12,838 nt of DNA from an uncultured Bacteroidota bacterium (GTDB lineage: Bacteria > Bacteroidota > Bacteroidia > Flavobacteriales > Flavobacteriaceae). Shown piece by piece: positions 8,177-12,838 of the stretch. Every line of letters starts with the position of its first letter. The first letter of the stretch is position 1. The notes beneath the pieces were generated by a model that made no database searches, had not been told where the DNA came from, and saw only the letters and a list, made by a program, of their open reading frames with translations. The stretch spans positions 1 to 12,838 of the forward strand of contig CAILTC010000032.1 of NCBI GenBank assembly GCA_903837025.1, given 5' to 3'. The position numbers and the translations under genes were made by a program.

Positions 8177-8184
8177 TATATTTG
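8177..8184 (+). promoter_or_regulatory. -7 box of the lipoprotein gene
   Basis: TATATTTG is an exact TAnnTTTG match, 31 nt before ATG 8216 in the divergent spacer from dxs. The upstream DNA is strongly A+T-rich, without a clear TTG at -33. Confidence 0.5.
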
Positions 8185-8215
8185 AAAGAATATTACCAAT
8201 TTAACACTTTAAATT

Positions 8216-8533
8216 ATGAAATACATTGCCAAAAACCTCGCAATTATGGCTATTTTTATGACGATTGCTAATTGTGCCAATGAAAATCTTGGTGTATTAA
8301 ATCAGGATGTGTCTGTCGTTAATGCTAAAAAATGGTTTGACCTTAATAAGCCAAGTCTGATAGTGCTAGATTATACCCAAACCATAGATTGGACGAATGC
8401 CATTGTAACTAATGGAGATAATGGTATTATTGTAGAAGTTCCTCTTATACTCAAAGGCACTATTACTGCTAAAGTGGGCGATGACAAATCATATAAAACA
8501 TACAATAGAATTATGTTTATTGCAGATAAGTAA
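8216..8533 (+). CDS. N-terminal part of an interrupted lipoprotein
   Basis: These 105 residues begin MKYIAKNLAIMAIFMTIANC, a signal peptide with a lipobox-like end (I17-A18-N19-C20). The Asn before the Cys is not the usual Gly, Ala or Ser, so the lipoprotein call is likely but not certain. The rest has the feel of a small beta-rich domain (WFDLNKPSLIVLDYTQTIDW, then VEVPLILKG) and stops in the middle of RIMFIADK at TAA 8531-8533. The next reading frame continues in the same frame straight after the stop with ENYKAYHVLITT, which reads as the natural sequel. If translated alone the product would be a truncated exported lipoprotein lacking the C-terminal enzyme-like domain. Confidence 0.6.
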   Translation: MKYIAKNLAIMAIFMTIANCANENLGVLNQDVSVVNAKKWFDLNKPSLIVLDYTQTIDWTNAIVTNGDNGIIVEVPLILKGTITAKVGDDKSYKTYNRIMFIADK

Positions 8534-8554
8534 GAAAATTATAAAGCATATCAC

Positions 8555-9502
8555 GTGCTCATTACAACAAATGACATTACATTTGACAACAATAGTAATA
8601 AGTGTAATTTTTATAAACTTAGCGATAATTTTAATGGATACATAACCGTTATAAATGTAAAAAAAGAAATTACTGATTTTAATACCGTTTTAGCCAAAGA
8701 TATTTTACCAATTGCAAAAACAGGGAAGTTGGCACTTGCGCCTACTGATATTACTTGTTTATATTTTGGTTCATTTGATGGAGATGGATTTTTTACCCCT
8801 ATATATGAAGTAGGTTGTTTTGGAGGAGGGGGAGGTGGTATTAGTACTAGTGCCACTGGATATAGTGGTGGTGGTGGAAAAGGTACTACTGTGCCTGATC
8901 CAAGCGCAACTGTTGAAATTGTTGTTATTGGACCGTCAAATGTAATTTCTAATTTAAATGATTATTTAAAATGCTTCGACTTAACGCTAGGAGCAACACT
9001 TACAATTTATGTAGACCAACCCACTATAAATAGCCCTGATTCTTGGTCTGGTACTGTCACAAACCCGAATGTTGGACATACATTTATTGCAATTCAACAG
9101 GGAAATATAAGAAGGGTGTTTGGCTACTATCCTAGGGATAGTGTAAATCCTTATTCTTCCCCTTCAGGTCCTTCAGCATTTGGAAATGATCAAGGTCACA
9201 TATTTGATGTTGCTTTGGCAATTCCGATTAATGCAAGTCAGTTACAAACTGTTATAAGTGCTAGCACCAACACTGTTTCCTCAACTTATAATTTAAATAC
9301 ATTCAACTGTACTGATTTTGGGATTAAAATTGGAAATCTATTAGGATTAAATTTGCCAGATTCATATGGGACATGGCCTGGAGGTGGAGGAAGCAATCCA
9401 GGACAATTCGGACAATATATGAGAACGATGTTATTGCCTGCTAATGCAATTAGACAAACAACGAGTACTAATTCAGCTCCAAACACTGGGGTTTGTAATT
9501 AA
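8555..9502 (+). CDS. C-terminal part of the interrupted lipoprotein; putative permuted papain-like domain
   Basis: If translated from GTG 8555 this gives 315 residues without a signal peptide. It has a Gly-rich low-complexity linker (about 87-110) after GCF, then a compact domain (about 120-292). Within it, VGHTFIAI contains H175 and TFNCTDFGIKIGNLLGLNLP contains C252. A His in a strand followed about 75 residues later by NC(T)DF at the start of a helix is the order seen in circularly permuted NlpC/P60 (LRAT/YiiX-like) proteins, which act as peptidases, amidases or acyltransferases. This is a motif-level inference; the third catalytic residue is not identified. H215 (QGHIFDV) is a second candidate. 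Lacking the N-terminal signal, this fragment would not be exported, so it is probably non-functional unless readthrough occurs. It ends 6 nt before the next gene. Confidence 0.6.
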   Translation: MLITTNDITFDNNSNKCNFYKLSDNFNGYITVINVKKEITDFNTVLAKDILPIAKTGKLALAPTDITCLYFGSFDGDGFFTPIYEVGCFGGGGGGISTSATGYSGGGGKGTTVPDPSATVEIVVIGPSNVISNLNDYLKCFDLTLGATLTIYVDQPTINSPDSWSGTVTNPNVGHTFIAIQQGNIRRVFGYYPRDSVNPYSSPSGPSAFGNDQGHIFDVALAIPINASQLQTVISASTNTVSSTYNLNTFNCTDFGIKIGNLLGLNLPDSYGTWPGGGGSNPGQFGQYMRTMLLPANAIRQTTSTNSAPNTGVCN

Positions 9503-9508
9503 AAAATT

Positions 9509-9949
9509 ATGAAAAAATATATCTTTATTTTAGTTTTTATTATTTTTATTTGCACTTTGATTTTATATCCTTCATCCGAGAAGAAATTACTTAAGAATTT
9601 TGCTGATGACACAATAAATGACAACGTTAGCATTGAAAAAATTATCGAAAAATACATTGTTTGTGATGAAAAAGCAATACTAATGACTACTATTCAATTA
9701 GAATTCGTTAGAGCAGAATATAAAAAGCACCCCTCTGAAATTTGTATTTATAGCTATGAAGAAGCCAAAAAAGAAGGCAAGGAAATTAAAGGAATTGTTT
9801 GCGATAACTATGACAAGGTTTATTTCATCTATTTTAACGACAAATTATACTTGACCCTCTTATTAAATAAAAATTCGAAAATCATTGCTATTTCTACTTT
9901 AAACAAAGGAGGTGCAAGGTTTTTTATGAAAACAGATGGGGGAAAATGA
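9509..9949 (+). CDS. Membrane-anchored protein of unknown function
   Basis: The 146-residue product begins MKKYIFILVFIIFICTLILYP, a single N-terminal hydrophobic segment (about 4-20) that serves as a membrane anchor or uncleaved signal. The remainder (about 22-146) is polar, with charged helical stretches (VSIEKIIEKYIV, YSYEEAKKEGKE) and a C-terminal beta-rich part (KVYFIYFNDKLYLTLLL, IIAISTLNKGG). Cysteines at 52, 79 and 98 could form a disulfide if exported. No family is recognised. The gene follows the interrupted lipoprotein by 6 nt and is closed by a terminator, so the two form one transcription unit. A role as a dedicated partner, for example an inhibitor of the papain-like domain, is only a hypothesis from position. 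Confidence 0.75.
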   Translation: MKKYIFILVFIIFICTLILYPSSEKKLLKNFADDTINDNVSIEKIIEKYIVCDEKAILMTTIQLEFVRAEYKKHPSEICIYSYEEAKKEGKEIKGIVCDNYDKVYFIYFNDKLYLTLLLNKNSKIIAISTLNKGGARFFMKTDGGK

Positions 9950-9956
9950 CAATAGC

Positions 9957-9997
9957 AAAACAGTGGTTTCTAAAAAAAGAAGCCTCTGTTTTTTTTA
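9957..9997 (+). terminator. Rho-independent terminator after the 146-residue gene
   Basis: ACAGTGGTTTCT (9960-9971) pairs with AGAAGCCTCTGT (9978-9989), with one mismatch and one G-T pair, around an A-rich loop. It is followed by a run of eight T. It separates the islet from tadA. Confidence 0.85.
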
Positions 9998-10026
9998 GTA
10001 CGTTATTAATAATCGCCTCAAAATAG

Positions 10027-10034
10027 TATTTTTG
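10027..10034 (+). promoter_or_regulatory. -7 box of tadA, implying a near-leaderless transcript
   Basis: TATTTTTG is an exact TAnnTTTG match ending only 4 nt before the tadA ATG at 10039. With the usual distance from -7 box to start site, transcription would begin at or next to the start codon, so the mRNA would have almost no leader. No strong -33 element is visible. Confidence 0.55.
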
Positions 10035-10038
10035 CCGT

Positions 10039-10482
10039 ATGGAAAACCCTTTCACCGATGAATATTTTATGAAAAGAGCTTTGCAAGAGGCAGAAATGGC
10101 TTTTGAAAAAGATGAAATTCCTGTGGGTGCTGTAATTGTAATCGACAATAAAGTCATTGCCCGAGGTCATAATCTTACCGAAATGCTCAATGATGTTACC
10201 GCTCATGCCGAAATGCAAGCCATTACTGCCGCTGCCAATTTTTTGGGAGGTAAATATTTAACCGGTTGCACGCTTTATGTCACGCTTGAACCTTGCCAAA
10301 TGTGTGCTGGCGCTTTGTACTGGAGTCAAATTTCTAAAATTGTATTTGGAGCCAGCGATGAAAATCGAGGTTTCGAGAAAATGGGAACCCAATTACATCC
10401 GAAAACTACGGTTGTCCGTGGAGTCTTGGCCGAAGAAGCTTCGGAATTGATGAAGCGTTTTTTTGCGAAGAAAAGAAAATAG
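10039..10482 (+). CDS. tadA: tRNA adenosine(34) deaminase / nucleoside deaminase
   Basis: TadA converts A34 to inosine in the tRNA-Arg(ACG) anticodon, letting it read CGU, CGC and CGA codons. The 147-residue product has the zinc-dependent cytidine/deoxycytidylate deaminase signature: H56-A57-E58 (TAHAEMQAI), with H56 as Zn ligand and E58 as proton shuttle, and P85-C86-Q-M-C89 (LEPCQMCAGAL), with the two Zn cysteines. N45 (GHNLTE) lies where the TadA family has its conserved substrate-contacting Asn. The start MENPFTDEYFMKRALQEA and the length are typical of TadA. Related guanine deaminases have a similar fold, but the early FTDEYFMKRAL helix favours TadA. It is transcribed away from the islet and converges on rng through a shared bidirectional terminator. 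Confidence 0.93.
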   Translation: MENPFTDEYFMKRALQEAEMAFEKDEIPVGAVIVIDNKVIARGHNLTEMLNDVTAHAEMQAITAAANFLGGKYLTGCTLYVTLEPCQMCAGALYWSQISKIVFGASDENRGFEKMGTQLHPKTTVVRGVLAEEASELMKRFFAKKRK

Positions 10483-10500
10483 TTATTTGTAAACGAATTC

Positions 10501-10589
10501 CCTAGCCTAGATAGAAGCGGAAATCCTTTATTGTTTTTCTTTAAAACAATAAAGATTGCAACGGATAGCTGGAAATAGCTCCTAAAAAA
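10501..10589 (+). repeat. Structured intergenic repeat, copy A
   Basis: On the + strand the element starts CCTAGCCTAGATAGAAGCGG (10501-10520) and ends GGAAATAGCTCCTAAAAAA (10571-10589). The core is a 12-bp perfect stem, CTTTATTGTTTT / AAAACAATAAAG, with a 5-nt loop (10526-10554). The end blocks match copy B at 3081-3181 almost base for base, while the stem sequence differs. The CTCCTAAAAAA end points at the rng terminator, so relative to rng the order is stem, T-run, TTTTAGGAG, the same arrangement as after nrdA. Confidence 0.85.
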
Positions 10590-10598
10590 AAGACACAA

Positions 10599-10630
10599 AA
10601 AAACCGCCAATCTCACGAAAGGCGGTTTTT
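10599..10630. terminator. Bidirectional terminator between rng and tadA
   Basis: AAAAACCGCC (10599-10608) pairs perfectly with GGCGGTTTTT (10621-10630) over 10 bp, with a 12-nt loop. T-runs exist on both strands, so it can end rng from the right (it starts 3 nt after the rng stop) and tadA from the left. Confidence 0.9.
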
Positions 10631-10633
10631 ATT

Positions 10634-12178
10634 TTATTCTTTAATAGCACTTCCTTTTTTGTCGTAGAAGTGATATTCTAGATACGTGTAAGCGTCACGT
10701 GGTATGATTTTTACCCATTTTTTATGTTCAAAAAACCATTTTGAACGTATTGATGGAAAACCTTTGGTAAGGTATGCGGCCACAAATGGGTGTACATTAA
10801 GCACAACTTCAGAGTGGGATTTTATTATGTTTTCTAGATCTAAGGCGATTTTGTCAATGATTTGAATTGGCGCTTCAATTTCGCCTTCAATATTGTTGGG
10901 ATCTTCTTCTCTAGTTTTAATGTTGACTTCCGGTCTTACTCTTTGTCTGGTAATTTGAACGAGTCCAAATTTACTAGGAGGTAAGATTTTGTGTTTTGCT
11001 TTATCATCGCTCATTTCTTCTCTAAGGAAGTCGAACAATACTTTTCGATTTTCGGGATTTCCCATATCGATAAAATCAATAACGATTATTCCGCCCATGT
11101 CTCGTAGACGTAATTGTCTGGCGATTTCGGCTGCAGCAATCATGTTGACTTCCATGGCAGTATCTTCTTGGTTCGATGCTTTATTAGAACGGTTTCCGCT
11201 ATTTACGTCGATAACGTGCAAAGCTTCAGTGTGTTCGATAATAAGGTAAGCACCTTTACTCATGGAAACTGTTTTTCCAAAGGAGGTTTTGATTTGTCTC
11301 TCTATGTTGTATTTCTCGAAAATTGGAGTGTCATTGGATTGATAAAACTTAACAATCGATGTTTTCGAAGGGGCTATTTCTTGTAAATAGTCCTTGGTTT
11401 GGTTGTACAACTCTTCATCATCTATTTGAATACCGCTGAAGGTATCGTTGAAGACATCTCTTAATATTGATGAAGCTCTATTGAGCTCTCCTAATACTTT
11501 TGACGGATGATGAGCGGTTGGTAATTTTTTACACATTGCAGTCCATCTGCTAAGCAGGTTCTGCAAATCTTTTTCTAATTCGGCTGTATTTTTGCCTTCG
11601 GCTACTGTGCGAACAATAACACCAAATCCTTTTGGTTTGATGGATTGTACAAGTTTTTTCAAGCGATCCTTTTCTCTTTTGTCTTCTATTTTTTGAGAAA
11701 TAGAAACACGGTCAGAAAACGGAACCAAAACAATAAATCTTCCGGCAAGAGAAAGCTCAGCGCTAATTCTAGGTCCTTTTGTAGATATTGGTTCTTTGAC
11801 AACTTGTACTAAAATAGATTGATTGGCATTGATAATTTCGGTAATCGAGCCATCTTTGTCTATTTCTTTTTCAAACTGGAAGGTTTTTAGGGAGAAATCT
11901 TTTAATTTACCTGCGCTTACAAGTTTTATGAATTTCAGTTGGGAAGCTAGATTAGGACCTAAATCATGATAATGTAAAAAGGCATCTTTTTCGAAGCCTA
12001 CATTTACAAAAGCAGCATTGAGTCCGGCAACGGGTTTTCTTATTTTGGCAATAAAAATATCGCCAACTTGGAAGTTGCTTTTTTCTTCTTCTTTGTGTAA
12101 TTCAATTAGTTTTCCATCTTTTAATAAGGCAAAATCTACCGCTTCAGAACTTGATCTAATGATTAATTCTTTATTCAC
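10634..12178 (-). CDS. rng: Ribonuclease E/G family endoribonuclease (RNase G)
   Basis: This single-strand endoribonuclease takes part in rRNA processing and mRNA decay. From GTG 12178 (MNKELIIRSSSEA) the protein has 514 residues. An S1-type RNA-binding region lies at about 31-115 (FQVGDIFIAKIRKPVAGLNAAFVNVG). The catalytic DNase I-like domain follows, with the metal-binding Asp pair D324 (HVIDVNSGNRS) and D368 (IVIDFIDM), matching D303 and D346 of E. coli RNase E, and then the QITRQRVRPE motif. The Zn-link normally formed by a CPxC motif after that point is absent: the segment reads TREEDPNNIEG, and the only Cys in the protein is in TAMCKK. Another in-frame GTG at 12199 would add 7 residues that run into the heptamer array, so 12178 is preferred. 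No -7 box is found upstream. Confidence 0.93.
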   Translation of the reverse strand: MNKELIIRSSSEAVDFALLKDGKLIELHKEEEKSNFQVGDIFIAKIRKPVAGLNAAFVNVGFEKDAFLHYHDLGPNLASQLKFIKLVSAGKLKDFSLKTFQFEKEIDKDGSITEIINANQSILVQVVKEPISTKGPRISAELSLAGRFIVLVPFSDRVSISQKIEDKREKDRLKKLVQSIKPKGFGVIVRTVAEGKNTAELEKDLQNLLSRWTAMCKKLPTAHHPSKVLGELNRASSILRDVFNDTFSGIQIDDEELYNQTKDYLQEIAPSKTSIVKFYQSNDTPIFEKYNIERQIKTSFGKTVSMSKGAYLIIEHTEALHVIDVNSGNRSNKASNQEDTAMEVNMIAAAEIARQLRLRDMGGIIVIDFIDMGNPENRKVLFDFLREEMSDDKAKHKILPPSKFGLVQITRQRVRPEVNIKTREEDPNNIEGEIEAPIQIIDKIALDLENIIKSHSEVVLNVHPFVAAYLTKGFPSIRSKWFFEHKKWVKIIPRDAYTYLEYHFYDKKGSAIKE

Positions 12179-12198
12179 GATGTAAATTTTTATCCGCA

Positions 12199-12233
12199 CT
12201 TTCAGCTTTCAGCTTTCGGCTTTCAGCTTTCAG
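12199..12233 (+). repeat. Heptamer tandem array 1, (CTTTCAG)5
   Basis: Five consecutive 7-bp units read CTTTCAG, CTTTCAG, CTTTCGG, CTTTCAG, CTTTCAG, with only one substitution. The array lies directly upstream of the rng start. Read in the rng direction the unit is CTGAAAG. Confidence 0.9.
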
Positions 12234-12253
12234 ATTTTGTAATTACAAAATCT
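12232..12253. repeat. 22-bp perfect palindrome between heptamer arrays
   Basis: AGATTTTGTAA is followed at once by its reverse complement TTACAAAATCT, giving a perfect 22-bp palindrome without a spacer. It overlaps the last two bases of heptamer array 1 and the first two of array 2. It could be an operator for a dimeric regulator of rng or a cruciform-prone junction. Nothing further can be said from the sequence. Confidence 0.8.
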
Positions 12254-12284
12254 TCTAACTTCTAACTTCCAACTTCCAACTTCG
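12252..12284 (+). repeat. Heptamer tandem array 2, (CTTCYAA)4
   Basis: Four complete 7-bp units read CTTCTAA, CTTCTAA, CTTCCAA, CTTCCAA, then a partial CTTCG. The T-to-C change is shared by adjacent units, which fits expansion by slippage after the substitution. Confidence 0.9.
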
Positions 12285-12364
12285 GTAAGGATGGATTAAA
12301 CAATAATTTTAACAGGTATTGAACCCGGATGGAAATTCAGGTAGCCGGTAGCAGTTTTCAAGCA

Positions 12365-12409
12365 GCAGTAAATACTGCAATCTGAATTCTGTAATCTGCA
12401 ATCTGTTTT
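12365..12409 (+). repeat. Heptamer array 3, degenerate (CTGNAAT), with a small inverted repeat
   Basis: Units of 7 bp read CTGCAAT, CTGAATT, CTGTAAT, CTGCAAT and CTGTTTT from 12375. This is more degenerate than arrays 1 and 2 but keeps the same period and the CT start. The first unit overlaps GCAGTA-AA-TACTGC (12365-12378), a perfect 6-bp inverted repeat. Confidence 0.75.
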
Positions 12410-12430
12410 CCAAATTTCAATGAACGGTTA

Positions 12431-12461
12431 AAAAGAAAAAAGTAGTTTAAAACTACTTTTT
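12431..12461 (-). terminator. Rho-independent terminator overlapping the end of the basic-peptide gene
   Basis: On the - strand the transcript reads AAAAAGTAGTTT, one base, AAACTACTTTTTT, then CTTTT. This stem of at least 12 bp has an almost absent loop and ends in a T-run. The left arm contains the last Lys codons and the TAG stop (12453-12455) of the small gene. Confidence 0.8.
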
Positions 12462-12545
12462 CTTCTTGTGACGGTTAGCTCTCGCTCTTTTTTTGCGTTT
12501 GTGCGTTGCTACTTTATGTCTCTTTCTTTTTTTACCACTTGGCAT
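12453..12545 (-). CDS. 30-residue, extremely basic protein (ribosome- or nucleic-acid-associated?)
   Basis: ATG 12545 to TAG 12453 encodes a 30-residue peptide starting MPSGKKRKRHK, passing through VATHKRKKRARANRH and ending KKKK. It contains 11 Lys, 6 Arg and 3 His and no acidic residue. Such composition is seen in tiny ribosomal proteins and nucleic-acid-binding peptides. It is not the bTHX sequence as I know it. Bacteroidota ribosomes carry an additional small protein, bL38, whose sequence I cannot recall, so identity is open. The gene follows HU by 32 nt on the same strand and is ended by a terminator that overlaps its stop, so it is probably co-transcribed with HU. It is too short for many gene finders. 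The clean start, stop and terminator argue that it is real. Confidence 0.75.
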   Translation of the reverse strand: MPSGKKRKRHKVATHKRKKRARANRHKKKK

Positions 12546-12577
12546 AATAGTTGGTGATTTTGTGATTAATAATTTTG

Positions 12578-12838
12578 TTATTTTGCTTCGTTATTTACTT
12601 TTACTCCTTCAACAAAAACTTTTGCAGGTTTGAAAGCAGGAATATTGTGTGCTGGTATTTTGATCGTGGTATTTTTTGAAATATTTCTTCCTGTTTTTTC
12701 AGCTCTTGTTTTTACAATAAAACTTCCAAATCCTCTTAAATATACATTATCCCCAGTCTCTAATGAACTTTTTACTTCTGTCATAAAGGTCTCCACTGTT
12801 GCTTGAACATCTCCTTTTTCAAGACCTAATTTTTCTGC
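12578..12838 (-). CDS. HU-family DNA-binding protein, 3' part (5' end outside the window)
   Basis: HU dimers bend and compact DNA in the nucleoid. The frame is open to the window edge and gives 86 residues beginning AEKLGLEKGDVQATVETF, so only about 10 N-terminal residues of a roughly 96-residue protein are missing. Family features are the helical N-terminal half, the turn GDNVYLRGFGSFIVKTRAEK and the DNA-binding beta-arm with N-I-S-K-N-T-T-I-K-I-PAHNIPAFKPAK, which includes the conserved Pro at the arm tip. An internal ATG (12796) would start after the first helix and would remove part of the dimer core, so it is not the true start. The tail VEGVKVNNEAK is short and acidic or neutral. The basic-peptide gene follows on the same strand. 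Confidence 0.95.
   Translation of the reverse strand, partial: AEKLGLEKGDVQATVETFMTEVKSSLETGDNVYLRGFGSFIVKTRAEKTGRNISKNTTIKIPAHNIPAFKPAKVFVEGVKVNNEAK

Larger units (their letters stand above)
8216..9502 (+). pseudogene. Lipoprotein with papain-like C-terminal domain, broken by one in-frame TAA
   Basis: Positions 8216-9502 form one reading frame of 429 codons interrupted only by TAA at 8531-8533. The distance from that stop to the GTG at 8555 is a multiple of three, and the codons between (ENYKAYH) read as ordinary protein. MFIADK-x-ENYKAYHVLITT looks like a single continuous strand-turn-strand, as in exported flavobacterial proteins of this type that I recall. The simplest reading is a nonsense mutation at codon 106 of a gene encoding about 428 residues: signal peptide, N-terminal beta domain, Gly-rich linker, permuted papain-like domain. 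Sequencing error or stop-codon readthrough are alternatives. TAA argues against selenocysteine. The lack of other frameshifts or stops suggests the lesion is recent. Confidence 0.7.

Noticed and set aside
8531..8533. Recoded stop such as selenocysteine or programmed frameshift in the lipoprotein gene
   Set aside because: The codon is TAA, not TGA, the frame does not change, and no slippery site or hairpin directly follows. Simple nonsense mutation is more likely.
12315..12328. T-loop-like GGTTCAATACC on the - strand, suggesting a tRNA or tRNA fragment
   Set aside because: The flanking bases cannot form a T-stem, and no anticodon or acceptor stem is found around it.
1..12838. CRISPR arrays, insertion sequences, tRNA/rRNA genes, known defence or secretion clusters
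   Set aside because: No regularly spaced direct repeats with unique spacers, no transposase or integrase frames, and no RNA-gene signatures were found on either strand.

Overview
The window comes from a member of the Bacteroidota, most probably the genus Flavobacterium or a close relative. The evidence is low G+C DNA, promoter-like TAnnTTTG -7 boxes close to start codons, no Shine-Dalgarno sequences, a DUF3078 outer-membrane protein, an RNase G and an HU of flavobacterial type, and intergenic structured repeats ending in AGCTCCTAAAAAA. The genus call rests on recalled family features and was not tested by a search.

Layout. Positions 1-595 hold a probable 48-residue two-helix membrane protein and otherwise non-coding DNA with a partial copy of the structured repeat. 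nrdA (596-3022, +) encodes the large subunit of class I ribonucleotide reductase and ends in a clear terminator abutting a second repeat copy. An RDD membrane protein (3282-3761, +) and dgt, a dNTP triphosphohydrolase (3871-5217, +), follow. Two genes run in the opposite direction: a DUF3078 outer-membrane protein (5220-6248, -), which meets dgt tail to tail with a 2-nt gap, and dxs (6286-8055, -), the first enzyme of the MEP isoprenoid pathway. Positions 8216-9949 (+) form a small accessory islet. It holds a lipoprotein gene broken by one in-frame TAA, whose distal part looks like a permuted papain-like (NlpC/P60-type) domain, and a membrane-anchored partner of unknown function. tadA (10039-10482, +) encodes the tRNA adenosine deaminase and is followed by a third repeat copy and a bidirectional terminator shared with rng (10634-12178, -). 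Upstream of rng lie three arrays of different 7-bp units and a 22-bp perfect palindrome. A 30-residue, extremely basic protein (12453-12545, -) and the 3' part of an HU gene (12578-12838, -, cut by the window edge) close the region.

How the genes relate. NrdA makes deoxynucleotides and Dgt degrades dNTPs, so opposing dNTP-pool functions sit close together. TadA, RNase G, HU and the basic peptide all serve RNA, translation or nucleoid functions. The lipoprotein and its partner are the only clearly accessory genes.

The observations most worth a second look are the nonsense-interrupted lipoprotein, the variable-stem repeats placed tail-in against terminators, the three heptamer arrays, the RNase G without its Zn-link cysteines, and the tiny basic protein whose stop codon lies inside its own terminator. 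No complete novel defence or mobile system was recognised.
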